This document shows positions 8,456-17,950 of a DNA stretch of 64,000 nucleotides, piece after piece. The notes under the pieces are model-generated. The model did no database searches. It saw only the letters and a program-made list of their open reading frames with translations, and had not been told where the DNA came from. Positions within the stretch are counted from its first letter, which is position 1. Each line of letters starts with the position of its first letter. A program made the translations under genes and the position numbers. The stretch comes from CAWKEY01 sp963696315 (lineage in GTDB: Bacteria; Pseudomonadota; Gammaproteobacteria; Methylococcales; Methylomonadaceae), in contig CAVOJU010000014.1 of assembly GCA_963696315.1 (NCBI GenBank), forward strand, positions 62,001 through 126,000. Reading direction: 5' to 3'.

Positions 8456-9384
8456 ATGAAGCCCATTCAAGTCGCCGTTGGCGTGGTTAAAAACGCAAGC
8501 GGGGAGGTTTTAATTGCGCGGCGCGATCCGTCTTTGCATCAGGGTGGTTTGTGGGAGTTTCCGGGGGGCAAGATTGAGCGGGGTGAGAGGGCTGAACAAG
8601 CCCTGATTCGGGAACTCAAGGAAGAACTCAATCTGACGGTTGAATCGTCAATGCCGTTTATTACTATTAGCCATCACTATCCCGATCGGACGGTTGAGTT
8701 ACAAGTGTTTCTGGTGCAACAGTTTTCCGGCCTTGTTAAAGGCTGTCAGGGCCAGCCGTTTCGCTGGGTCAATTCAGATGAGTTGGAGCGCTTTGCTTTT
8801 CCTGAAGCTAACCGGTCGATTATCACCGCAGCCAGATTGCCGCCTTATTATGCCATTTTGGATGATGCGGATGAGTCACAGCTGCGGGTCAATCTTGAAA
8901 AAATATTGAGCAGCGGCATTAAGCTGATTCAGGCCAGATTAAAAACGCTGTCAGCATATGCGGCGGAAAAATTTATCGAGCAGGCTTATCCTTTGTGCCG
9001 GCAGCAGGGCTGTTGGTTGTTAATCAATTCCGCTGTTGAACCAGCCTACAGGCTGGCTGTGGACGGCATTCACTTAACCGCCAGGCATTTGCTGGCGCTT
9101 GATAAACGGCCAGAAGGCCTGCTCTGGTTAGCGGCATCTTGCCATAACCTCGAGGAAATGCAGCATGCGCAAAAATTAGGTGTGGATTTTGTGGTGCTGG
9201 CGCCGGTATTGGCAACGGCAACGCACCCCGGCGTAGAGGCCTGGGCTGGCAAAAGTTTGCAGAGCTGGTTACGCATTGCAATGTACCTGTGTATGCCTTG
9301 GGTGGAATGTCGCTAAATAGTCTGGATAGGGCACGGCAGGCTGGCGCTCAGGGAATCGCCGCGATCAGGGCTTTTTTGGATTGA
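8456..9384 (+). CDS. mutT: Nudix hydrolase (MutT) fused to thiamine-phosphate-synthase-like domain, one frameshift
   Basis: The N-terminal Nudix domain (residues 1-130) carries the box GGKIERGERAEQALIRELKE, matching 8-oxo-dGTP diphosphatase MutT. The C-terminal domain is TMP-synthase (ThiE/TenI)-like, with LINSAVEPAYRLAVDGIHL and VVLAPVLATATHPG. At about 9236-9239 one base appears missing. Restoring it continues the barrel in the next frame as GLGWQKFAELVTHCNVPVYA, then LGGMSLNSL, to a TGA at 9384. Without the repair the product ends early at 9316. This fusion is common in gammaproteobacteria and the ThiE-like part need not make thiamine phosphate. The restored end lies 2 bp from the convergent yacG. 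Confidence 0.88.
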
Positions 9385-9385
9385 G

Positions 9386-9592
9386 CTAGTGCAGGTAGGA
9401 CTCGTTCTCGTTGTCAGGGTCTTCGGGTAAGGGTTCACCGGCTATTCTTCTTTCTTCCATGGCCCATTCGCCAAGGTCTATTAGTTTGCAGCGTTCACAG
9501 CAGAAAGGTTTGAACAGCTGTTCGGCTGTCCAGGGTACCGGACGGCCGCAAGTTGGACATTTTACTGTGAGTGGTTTGCCGGGCGCGCTCAT
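9386..9592 (-). CDS. yacG: DNA gyrase inhibitor YacG
   Basis: This 68-aa zinc-binding protein has four cysteines in VKCPTCGRPV and FCCERCKLIDLGEW, followed by an acidic tail, exactly the YacG pattern. In E. coli, YacG binds GyrB and inhibits supercoiling. The ATG shares one base with the zapD stop (TGATG), giving a coaE-zapD-yacG operon as in many gammaproteobacteria. Confidence 0.94.
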   Translation of the reverse strand: MSAPGKPLTVKCPTCGRPVPWTAEQLFKPFCCERCKLIDLGEWAMEERRIAGEPLPEDPDNENESYLH

Positions 9593-10368
9593 CAGAGCAG
9601 GCAGCAGGTCAATAAAAAAGGAATATTATCAGGGCTTTGGCTGGGGCGTTTGTTATCAGAGGAGGGCATCATAAAGCGGATGGTGCTGCGATGCTTGCCG
9701 CCACTGATTTCGGCAAAGCAGGGAATCGATTTGTCCACACTGACTTTAAGCAGCTGGAACGGTTGCCCTCTGTCAAAGGAAATTTGGAAAAATCCGGCCT
9801 CTGCGACTTCTTCCCTGGGAATGCTGCTGTTGCGGATAAAATCAAGAATCAGGTTGATGGCCGTGCGTATGTCTGCAAACGGACTACACCAGTGTTCCAG
9901 ATCTTTTGATCGTACGGCCTCATCTTGTTCGAGCCAGTAATGGAATTCGGGTAAATCGAAGGAGCAGGTGCCGCCGGGTATGGAGCTTCGTTGAGCAATG
10001 CTCTGGAATAAATCACTCTCCAATACATTGATGCCGACTTTACCGTTAGCGGCATAGAGACTTTTAATGGTTTGGGTTAACTGCGCCAGCAATTGCTCCA
10101 GTTTTTCTTTGTCAACATTGTGGCTGTTGGCGATTTTATGTAGTAATTGACTATGCCGCTCCAGTTCTTTCAGTATCTCTGTTTTGATGTTGTTGCGGCT
10201 GAAAATCATCATGATATCAAGCAGCACACCGATAGCAGCGCGGCTGTCGATAACGCTGGAGCCGGCCAGAAAATGATTAAATTGTAAAAATAGTTGTTCG
10301 AGCCGTATGAAAACCCGGATTCGTTCATTGAGTGGAAATTCATAGGTGATGGTATTGTTCACAGACAA
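9592..10368 (-). CDS. zapD: Cell division protein ZapD
   Basis: This 258-aa cytoplasmic protein crosslinks FtsZ filaments at the division ring. The N-terminus (ITYEFPLNERIRVFIRLEQL) and the central IPGGTCSFDLPEFHYWL block are characteristic of ZapD (DUF1342). It sits 1 bp after coaE and overlaps yacG by one base. The last ten or so residues (FLLTCCLL) are unlike the usual C-terminus but do not affect the identification. Confidence 0.93.
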   Translation of the reverse strand: MSVNNTITYEFPLNERIRVFIRLEQLFLQFNHFLAGSSVIDSRAAIGVLLDIMMIFSRNNIKTEILKELERHSQLLHKIANSHNVDKEKLEQLLAQLTQTIKSLYAANGKVGINVLESDLFQSIAQRSSIPGGTCSFDLPEFHYWLEQDEAVRSKDLEHWCSPFADIRTAINLILDFIRNSSIPREEVAEAGFFQISFDRGQPFQLLKVSVDKSIPCFAEISGGKHRSTIRFMMPSSDNKRPSQSPDNIPFLLTCCLL

Positions 10369-10369
10369 G

Positions 10370-10972
10370 TTAATCCTGACTAGCGCTAAGTGAAATATAC
10401 AAATTGTGCAGTTTTTTTACCTGCTCTGCAAGCCCGGATTCAGTTTTGGAGTTATCGATCAGATCGTCGGCCTTTGATTTTCTTAGTGTACGTGAGGCTT
10501 GGCTGGCGATTATTGATTCAATTCTTGCTGTGCTCAGATGATCCCTGTTTTTAACCCGTTCAATCTGCGTTTCGACCGGGCAGTCCACAACCAGTATCCG
10601 GTCAACAAAGTGCAGCATATTGGTTTCAAATAACAAGGGGATACAAATGATGCAATAAGGTGCGCTGAGTTGTTCCAGTTCTGCTTGCAGGGTTTTATAA
10701 ACCAGGGGATGAAGAATGGCTTCCAGTTTTTGCTTTTGCTCGGGATCGGAAAAAACAATCTCCCGGAGATGGCTTCTGTCCAGAGAGCCATCGGACTTGA
10801 CTATGCATGAGCCGAAGGCTTGCTGTATTTTGACAAGCGCGGGTTGGCCCTTGGCAACCAGTTGATGGGCGACTACGTCAGCATCAAGCACAGGGCTTCC
10901 TAATTCGGCAAATAAGCGGGCTACCGAAGTTTTACCGGAGCCGATGCCGCCGGTCAGGCCAATCTTGAGCAT
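10370..10972 (-). CDS. coaE: Dephospho-CoA kinase CoaE
   Basis: This 200-aa P-loop kinase catalyses the last step of coenzyme A synthesis, phosphorylating dephospho-CoA. The P-loop GLTGGIGSGKTSVARLF is at residues 5-21, DADVVAH contains the conserved Asp, and the CoA-binding LEAILHPLV follows. The start at 10972 lies 4 bp downstream of the pilD stop, continuing the pilBCD-coaE-zapD-yacG run found in many pilus-bearing gammaproteobacteria. Confidence 0.95.
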   Translation of the reverse strand: MLKIGLTGGIGSGKTSVARLFAELGSPVLDADVVAHQLVAKGQPALVKIQQAFGSCIVKSDGSLDRSHLREIVFSDPEQKQKLEAILHPLVYKTLQAELEQLSAPYCIICIPLLFETNMLHFVDRILVVDCPVETQIERVKNRDHLSTARIESIIASQASRTLRKSKADDLIDNSKTESGLAEQVKKLHNLYISLSASQD

Positions 10973-10976
10973 GTCT

Positions 10977-11855
10977 TTACAGGCCGGCGGCGGCTAAATA
11001 GAGCTGATTGATGTCATGCCCCCATAATAGCGCTATCCATCCCGCGGCAGCCAGATAGGGGCCAAAAGGAATGGGGACGGTGTGATCACGTTTTACAAAA
11101 ATGATCATGGCTATGCCGATAATTGCTCCTACCAGGGATGACAGCAATATGATGAGCGGCAGATATTGCCAGCCCAGCCAGGCGCCGAATAAGGCCAGCA
11201 ATTTAAAATCGCCAAAGCCCATACCCTCTTTTCCGGTGGCCAGTTTGAACAGCTGATACACCATCCAAAGGCTTAAATAACCGGCAATGGCGCCGATAAT
11301 GCTGGAATGCGCATCGGTAAACACATTAAACAGGCTTAAAAACAGGCCGAACCAGAGCGCCGGCAGGGTGATTGAATCGGGCAGCAACTGATGGTCTATA
11401 TCAATAAAGCTTAATGCAATCAGCGACCAGGTGAGCAACAAAGCAAACAGGGTTTGCGCTGAGCCGCCAAAATGCCAGGCTACCAGAACTGAAGTTATGG
11501 CGGTAAAGGCTTCTATGATGGGATAGCGCAATGAAATAGGATGTCCGCAATGCGCGCAGCGGCCTTTTAAAAAAACATAGCTGAGGACGGGAATGTTTTG
11601 GTAAGGCTTGATGGGTGTTTTGCAATTCGGGCAGCGCGACAAGGGGAGTAGTAGATTGAAAGGCTCCTCATTCTGGGGTTGGCTATTATCAATTTGCAGG
11701 TAATCGGTGCATTCCTGGCGCCAGTTGCGCTGCATCATGACCGGCAGACGGTAAATCACGACATTAAGAAAGCTGCCTACCAGCAGGCCGACAATGCCAG
11801 CCAGCCCGGCAAACAGGTACGGTGAATCGAAAAGAAGGGTTAATGATTGCTGCAT
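10977..11855 (-). CDS. pilD: Prepilin peptidase / N-methyltransferase PilD
   Basis: This 292-aa polytopic membrane enzyme cleaves type IV prepilin leaders and methylates the new N-terminus. The cytoplasmic zinc site is formed by CPNCKTPI and CAHCGHPI, preceded by GSFLNVVIYRLP. The two aspartates of the aspartic-protease site are in DIDHQLLPD and GFGDFKLL (GxGDxK). The gene order pilB-pilC-pilD matches Pseudomonas. A terminator-like hairpin lies just upstream, between pilC and pilD. Confidence 0.95.
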   Translation of the reverse strand: MQQSLTLLFDSPYLFAGLAGIVGLLVGSFLNVVIYRLPVMMQRNWRQECTDYLQIDNSQPQNEEPFNLLLPLSRCPNCKTPIKPYQNIPVLSYVFLKGRCAHCGHPISLRYPIIEAFTAITSVLVAWHFGGSAQTLFALLLTWSLIALSFIDIDHQLLPDSITLPALWFGLFLSLFNVFTDAHSSIIGAIAGYLSLWMVYQLFKLATGKEGMGFGDFKLLALFGAWLGWQYLPLIILLSSLVGAIIGIAMIIFVKRDHTVPIPFGPYLAAAGWIALLWGHDINQLYLAAAGL

Positions 11856-11871
11856 ATGTTATGGAATAAGA

Positions 11872-11894
11872 AACGCCCCGGGTTAGGGGGCGTC
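11872..11894 (-). terminator. GC-rich hairpin between pilC and pilD
   Basis: A 7-bp perfect stem (ACGCCCC at 11873-11879, GGGGCGT at 11887-11893) has a 7-nt loop. Read on the minus strand it is followed by TTTCTTATT, which resembles a weak intrinsic terminator or attenuator. It could lower expression of pilD and coaE relative to pilB and pilC. Basis is sequence only. Confidence 0.45.
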
Positions 11895-11932
11895 AGTTGA
11901 GGAATGGTTCTGGTTTTTAAAGTGATAAAAAT

Positions 11933-13153
11933 TTAACCCACTGCGGCGCCCAATTTGAATATAGGCAGATACATCGCTATCACCAACCCGCCGACCAGTG
12001 TGCCCAATACCACCATAATCATCGGCTCCATCAAGCTGCTTAAGTTATCAATCAGGTTGTCGACTTCTTCTTCATAAAAATCGGCCACTTTTGAGAGCAT
12101 GGCATCGAGAGAGCCGGATTCTTCGCCAATCGCAACCATTTGCGTGACCATGTGTGGAAACAGATTGACCTGTTGCATGGAAAACTGCAAACGTTGACCT
12201 GTCGCGACATCTTCGCGCATTTTTAAAACTGCTTCCTGGTAAATAATATTGCCACAAGCGCCGGAGACCGATTCCAGGGCATCTATAAGCGGCACCCCGG
12301 CAGCCGACATCGTGGCTAGTGTTCTGGCAAAACGGGCGATGGCTGATTTGTGTAAAATCAGGCCGATAATGGGGATTTTTAGGAAGGTCTTGTCCAGGAA
12401 ATGACAAAATTTGTGCGAACGTTTCTTGAAATAGGTGAAGGTAAAAACAGCAATACCAATGCTGCCAAACAGGATCCACCACCATTCCTGCATCCATTCC
12501 GACATGCCGATAACCATCTTGGTGAAGGCAGGCAAATCCGCGCCAAAACTATGAAATAGGTCTTCAAAAACAGGGACTACAAACAGCAACAGAATGGCGG
12601 TAACAATAAAGGCAACTACGAGCACTGCAATGGGATAAGTGAGTGCCTTTTTAATTTTTTTCTTGATGGATTCGGTTTTTTCTTTGTAGGTGGCAATTTT
12701 ATCCAGCAGCGTTTCCAATACCCCCGCCTGCTCGCCGGCCGCCACCAGATTGCAGAATAATTCGTCAAAATACAGGGGTCTTTTTCTAAGCGCTTCGGCC
12801 AAGGTGTCGCCGCTTTCAATATCCGCTTTGATGTCCAGCAGCATTTTTTGCATGCTCGGATTGTCGTGGCCTTTGCCAATGATATCGAATGATTGCACCA
12901 AGGCCACACCGGCTTCCAACATGGTCGCTAATTGCCGCGCAAAAATTGCGATATCGGCAGGGGTTATGGATTGGGCTTTTGCGGTAAAGAGCGGCTTGGA
13001 TTTTTTCTGGATTCTGATAACGCGTATGCCTAAGCGTCGTAAATCCGAGCGTGCGATCGTCTCGCTTTTAGCAGATACCTCGCCCTTGGTTTTTTTGCCA
13101 CTTTTGTCGGTGCCTTGCCAGATGAAATCCAGTTGTTCAATTTGATCAGCCAT
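11933..13153 (-). CDS. pilC: Type IV pilus inner-membrane platform protein PilC
   Basis: This 406-aa protein carries two T2SSF domains, the inner-membrane platform on which the PilB and PilT/U motors act. The first domain is around residues 70-195 and the second around 275-398, each followed by hydrophobic segments (for example AVLVVAFIVTAILLLFVVPV and IMVVVLGTLVGGLVIAMYLP). PilC hallmarks include ARQLATMLEAGVALVQSF and FARTLATMSAAGVPLIDALE. It starts 4 bp after the pilB stop. Confidence 0.95.
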   Translation of the reverse strand: MADQIEQLDFIWQGTDKSGKKTKGEVSAKSETIARSDLRRLGIRVIRIQKKSKPLFTAKAQSITPADIAIFARQLATMLEAGVALVQSFDIIGKGHDNPSMQKMLLDIKADIESGDTLAEALRKRPLYFDELFCNLVAAGEQAGVLETLLDKIATYKEKTESIKKKIKKALTYPIAVLVVAFIVTAILLLFVVPVFEDLFHSFGADLPAFTKMVIGMSEWMQEWWWILFGSIGIAVFTFTYFKKRSHKFCHFLDKTFLKIPIIGLILHKSAIARFARTLATMSAAGVPLIDALESVSGACGNIIYQEAVLKMREDVATGQRLQFSMQQVNLFPHMVTQMVAIGEESGSLDAMLSKVADFYEEEVDNLIDNLSSLMEPMIMVVLGTLVGGLVIAMYLPIFKLGAAVG

Positions 13154-13157
13154 TGTT

Positions 13158-14870
13158 TTATTCCTTGGTTACGCGGTCGATTTCTTCCAGGCTGGTAATG
13201 CCCTGGCGAACTTTGTTTAAGCCTGATTCCCGTAAATCATTGATGCCTTCGGATTTGGCTTGCTCGGCGAGTTGCATGGCATTGCCGCCTTCGAGAATTA
13301 GTCCTCGCATGCGCTCACTCAAAGTCATGACCTGATAAATGCCGACCCTGCCTTTGTAGCCATTGGTGCAGTGCTCGCAGCCAGCAGGGCTAAAAATTTT
13401 CAGATTTTTTAACTCATCGGCTTTAAAGCCGGCGGAAAGCAGCAGGTTATCGGGAAAAACGGCGGGGGTTTTGCAATGCTCGCATAAGCGCCGCGCCAGT
13501 CGCTGCGCCATGATGAGAAGCACGGCTGAGACGATATTAAAGGGTGCAATACCCATTTGCATCAGCCGGTTCAAGGTTTGCGGGGCATCGTTGGTATGCA
13601 GGGTTGATAAAACCAGGTGGCCTGTTTGCGCGGCCTTGACGGCAATCTCGGCGGTTTCCAGATCCCGGATTTCGCCGACCATGATAATGTCAGGGTCTTG
13701 GCGCAGGAAGGCGCGTAAAGCCGTCGCAAATGTTAAACCGGCTTTAATGTTCATGTTAACCTGATTGATGCCGTTCACGGTAATTTCAACCGGATCTTCG
13801 GCCGTGGAAATATTGCGCTCGATGCTATTGAGCAGATTTAAACCCGTGTAGAGCGTCACGGTTTTACCGCTGCCGGTAGGGCCGGTCACCAGAACCATGC
13901 CATAGGGTTTATTGATGGCCTGCAAGAAAAGTTTTTCCTGTTCTGGTTCAAAGCCCAGTTTTTCGATACCGATTTGCGCACTGGTAGGATCAAGAATACG
14001 CAAAACCACTTTTTCACCGAACAATGTAGGACAAGTATTGACCCGAAAATCAATGGCGCGATGTTTGGACAAGGTCATTTTGATGCGTCCATCCTGAGGC
14101 ACACGGCGTTCGGCAATATCCATTTTTGCCATCACCTTGATTCTGGAAATAATTCGGTTGGCGATATTGGACGGCGGACTGGCGACTTCATAGAGCATGC
14201 CATCAGCCCTGAAGCGAATGCGGAAATTTTTTTCATAAGGCTCCAGGTGAATATCGGATACGCCTTTTTTGATCGAATCCAGCAGGATTTTATTGACGAA
14301 GCGGACGATAGGGGCGTCATCAATATCGGCGTTGATGTCATCCTTGGCCGCATCATCGGCGCCGGGCGCGACGCTCAGATTTTCCAGATCAGCATCCAGC
14401 AAATCCGCCATTGAGGTATCGGCGGCCTCCATCGCGGCTTCTATGGCTCTGACCAGTTTGCTTTCCTCAACCAGGATGGTTTCAGGATTGAGCCGGCTAT
14501 GAAATTTTATTTCATCTAGGGCCTGAAAATTGGTGGGATCCGAGATGCCGATAAACAGGGTTTTACCGCGCGTAAAAAGGGGTAAGACATGATGATTGCG
14601 TATTAGTTTTTCGTTGAGAACTTTGATAGGCAGGCTGCGCAAGTCGATGGCATCGAGATCAAAAAAAGGCATGCCAAATTCAATTGAAGCTTTTGAGGCA
14701 ATAGTTTTGCTATCGACCAGCTTGTTGGTAACGAGATAGCTGATTAACGGCATCTTCTTTTTTTGCGCTTCCTGAATATGAAGCAGCGCTTCGCTTTCAG
14801 TCAACAGGCCGTCCTGAACCAGGCAGTTGGCAAGAGCGTTAAATTGGATGTCAGTTAAAATGGCTGCCAT
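13158..14870 (-). CDS. pilB: Type IV pilus assembly ATPase PilB
   Basis: This 570-aa extension ATPase has an N-terminal MshEN/T2SSE-N domain (about residues 10-150), then the catalytic core. Walker A GPTGSGKTVTLY lies near residue 330, TAEDPVE follows, Walker B is IIMVGEIRDLETAE, and the His box is VLSTLHTNDAP. A zinc site is formed by CEHCKTP and CEHCTNGYKGR. It powers pilus polymerisation. It is the first gene of the pilBCD-coaE-zapD-yacG run; the 142 bp upstream of it would hold the promoter. Confidence 0.96.
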   Translation of the reverse strand: MAAILTDIQFNALANCLVQDGLLTESEALLHIQEAQKKKMPLISYLVTNKLVDSKTIASKASIEFGMPFFDLDAIDLRSLPIKVLNEKLIRNHHVLPLFTRGKTLFIGISDPTNFQALDEIKFHSRLNPETILVEESKLVRAIEAAMEAADTSMADLLDADLENLSVAPGADDAAKDDINADIDDAPIVRFVNKILLDSIKKGVSDIHLEPYEKNFRIRFRADGMLYEVASPPSNIANRIISRIKVMAKMDIAERRVPQDGRIKMTLSKHRAIDFRVNTCPTLFGEKVVLRILDPTSAQIGIEKLGFEPEQEKLFLQAINKPYGMVLVTGPTGSGKTVTLYTGLNLLNSIERNISTAEDPVEITVNGINQVNMNIKAGLTFATALRAFLRQDPDIIMVGEIRDLETAEIAVKAAQTGHLVLSTLHTNDAPQTLNRLMQMGIAPFNIVSAVLLIMAQRLARRLCEHCKTPAVFPDNLLLSAGFKADELKNLKIFSPAGCEHCTNGYKGRVGIYQVMTLSERMRGLILEGGNAMQLAEQAKSEGINDLRESGLNKVRQGITSLEEIDRVTKE

Positions 14871-15012
14871 AAGAGGGTTAAATTAATGTCGAGGTCTATA
14901 GGCAAATATAGATGAATTGAATAGTTTGTCCAACAAATGCAAGTGAGGGGGCAGAAAGTCCAAGGCTAAAGATGCATGCAAACACCTGAAGCCCTGCGCT
15001 TTTCCGGTTTGT

Positions 15013-17926
15013 TTATAACGCCTGGATTTTTCGCTGCTGCTGTTCAAGATTATTCAACGACGAGCGTAAATCCGTCAGTTTTGCTTTTTCCTTGTCGATG
15101 ACATCTGCCGGTGCTTTATCAACAAAGCTCGGGTTGTTGAGCTTGCCTTCTATGCGCGGCAGTTCCTTGATGATTTTCTGGATTTCCTTGTCCAGACGGG
15201 CCAGTTCTGCTGCTTTGTCGATCAAACCAGCCATGGGAATCAGGATTTTCATCTCGCCGACCAAAGCAATGGCGGATTCGGGTGCCTGCTGTTCCCTGCT
15301 TAACCAGGTGATGCTGTCCAGTCGGCCGAGTTTTTGCAAATAAGTCAGGTTGTTGCTGACCAGGGCCTGATCAGCAGGCGTGCCGTTTTGCAGCAAGACC
15401 GGCAAGGGTTTGCCAGGCGCGATATTCATTTCGCCACGGATACGGCGCACGCCCAGAATAAAATTCATTAGCCAGTCGATTTCACTGATGGCGGCGGTGT
15501 CAATCAGTGCTTCATCCGCTACCGGATACGGTTGAAGCATGATGGTTTCGCCTCTATGCCGTTTAATGGCGCCACGCGCTGCCAGATTTCCTCTGTAATA
15601 AACGGCATTAAAGGATGGGTCAGCCGGAGCAGGGTTTCCAGAACGGTCAGCAGATTTTGCGGGTGCCGCGTTGTAGCGGTTATCCGCCGGGCTCGCTCCA
15701 TGTGAGTTTGCGGTATACATACCATCCTTGGCGATCGCCGCACCCGTTCTCGACGGGTTTGCGGCATACACACCATCCTTGGCGATACCAGATTGCAGTG
15801 ATATTTTGGCCAGTTCCAGATACCAGTCGCAGTATTCATTCCAGGCAAATTCATAAATGGCCTGCGCTGCCAAGTCGAAGCGGTAGTTGTCGATAGCGTG
15901 CGTGGTCATTGCCGATTGACCTGATGTAGCCGCGAAATAATCCAGCGATCTGCCAAACTGTAGCTCAAATTCAACGCTGCCATAAATACCATTGTCTTGA
16001 TTTTCGGTATTCATCAACACGTAAGCGCGCGGCATTCCAGAGTTTATTGCAGAAGTTGCGGTAGCCTTCGGTGCGGGCCAAATCAAAGCGAATGTCGCGG
16101 CCGGTTGATGCCAAGGAGGCAAACGTGAAACGCAAGGCATCAGTACCGAAAGATGAAATGCCGTCCGGAAATTGTTTGCGCGTGGCCTGCTCGATTTTCT
16201 TCGCCAAATGCGGTTGCATCATGCCGGAGATGCGTTTTTCAACCAGGGCTTCCAGATCAATGCCGTCGATCAAATCAATCGGATCGAGGACATTGCCTTT
16301 GGATTTGGACATTTTCTGGCCTTCGGCATCACGCACCAGACCGTGAATGTATACTTCCCTGAACGGCACTTGGCCCTGAAATTTCAGCCCCATCATGATC
16401 ATGCGGGCCACCCAGAAGAAGATGATGTCAAAGCCGGTGACCAGCACGCTGGTCGGGTAATGTTTGGCCAGTTCCGGGGTATTTTCCGGCCAGCCCAGCG
16501 TGGAGAAAGGCCAAAGCGCTGATGAAAACCAGGTGTCCAGCACATCTTCATCCTGCGTCAGAACATAGCCGTCCGCTAGCTTGTGTTGTTCACGGACTTC
16601 CTGTTCGGAGCGTCCGACATAAACATTGCCTTCGGCATCATACCAGGCCGGGATGCGGTGTCCCCACCAGATTTGCCGGGAGATACACCAGTCCTGGATG
16701 TTGCGCATCCAGTCAAAATAGGTATTTTTCCAGTTATCGGGCACAAATTTGATGGCGCCGGTTTCGACCGCTTCGATAGCGGGCTTGGCCAGCGGTTCAA
16801 CTTTGACATACCACTGGTCGGTTAACAGCGGCTCAATCACCGTACCGGTGCGATCGCCCCTCGGCACCATCAATTTATGATCGACGATTTTTTCCAGTAA
16901 ACCCTGGCTTTCCAGGTCGGCAACCATTTGTTTACGGGCTTCAAAGCGATCCAGACCAATATACTTTTCCGGTATCAGAGTGTATTCATCATCGTTGCTG
17001 CGAATGGTCGCATCCACGGTGAAAATATTAATCAGGCCGCCGTGAGGCAAATCGCTGATGGCGGAGGTATCACGGTGGCGCATCCATACCGCGTAGTCAT
17101 TGAAGTCATGCGCTGGTGTAATCTTGACACAGCCAGTGCCGAATTCGGGATCGACATAGTCATCGGCAATGATGGGAATACGGCGGCCGGTAAGCGGCAG
17201 TTCCACAAATTCGCCGAGCAGATGCTTATAACGCTCGTCATTGGGATGGATGGCGACCGCGGCGTCACCGAGCAGGGTTTCCGGGCGCGTGGTGGCGACA
17301 ATCAGATGGCCGGTACCGTTGCTCAAGGGATAACGCATATGCCACATGGAGCCGTTTTCTTCTTCAGACAGCACTTCCAGATCGGAGACGGCGGTATGCA
17401 GCACCGGATCCCAGTTGACCAGGCGCTTGCCGCGATAAATCAGGCCTTCTTCATACAGCCGGATAAACACCTCCTGAACGGCCTCGGACATGCCCTCATC
17501 CATGGTGAAACGTTCCCGGTTCCAGTCCAGCGACGAGCCCATGCGCCGCAATTGACGGGTAATGGTGCCGCCGGACTGTTCCTTCCATTCCCAGATTTTT
17601 TCGACGAATTTGTCCCGCCCATAATCATGGCGGGTTTTGCCTTCGGCATTACACAAGCGTTCCACGACCATTTGCGTGGCAATGCCGGCATGGTCGGTGC
17701 CCGCTTGCCACAGCGTGCTGTAGCCTTTCATGCGGTGGTAACGAATCAAGGCATCCATGATGGTGTCCTGGAAGGCATGGCCCATATGCAGGCTGCCAGT
17801 GACATTGGGCGGCGGAATCATGATGCAGTAGGATTCACCATCCTGTTTGGGGGCAAAATAGCCTTTTGCTTCCCAGGTCTGATACCAGCGTTGTTCAATT
17901 AAATGGGGGGCGTATGTTTTTTCCAT
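15013..17926 (-). CDS. valS: Valyl-tRNA synthetase ValS, with three frameshifts and two tandem in-frame repeat units
   Basis: This class I synthetase charges tRNA-Val and is essential. Seen: PPPNVTG with the HMGH form of the HIGH motif near residue 45, the editing domain, and KMSKSKGN. The anticodon-binding domain contains YCDWYLELAKISLQ and LMPFITEEIWQRVAPL. The C-terminal coiled-coil arm ends EQQQRKIQAL. The frame shifts near 16024 (extra base), at 15670-15690 (extra base) and near 15550 (missing base). At 15686-15788, between YLELAKISLQ and LLTVLETLLRL, 34 extra residues form two 17-residue repeats (GIAKDGVYAAN...). Because the enzyme is essential, the single-base shifts are most likely sequence errors, whereas the inserted repeat is patterned and probably real. 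Restored length is about 970 aa. Confidence 0.93.
15686..15788 (-). repeat. Tandem pair of 51-bp in-frame hairpin elements in valS
   Basis: Two copies abut: 15737-15788 (encoding GIAKDGVYAANPSRTGA) and 15686-15736 (encoding AIAKDGMYTANSHGASP). Both align base for base with a third copy in holC at 18171-18222. About 30 bp (plus-strand TTGCGGCATACACACCATCC and the following CTTGGCGATA) are nearly identical. The other end is a hairpin. In the upstream unit the stem is ACCCGT/ACGGGT (15742-15747, 15753-15758). The unit length of 51 bp, 17 codons, keeps frame. They lie at a loop between conserved blocks of the anticodon-binding domain. Confidence 0.85.
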
Positions 17927-17950
17927 GAATGTTGGCTATTTTTCTAAGGT

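Noticed and set aside
16928..17902. A 324-codon open frame on the plus strand opposite valS
   Set aside because: It mirrors the conserved ValS catalytic and editing domains codon by codon, with no family features of its own. It is a shadow of a GC-biased gene.
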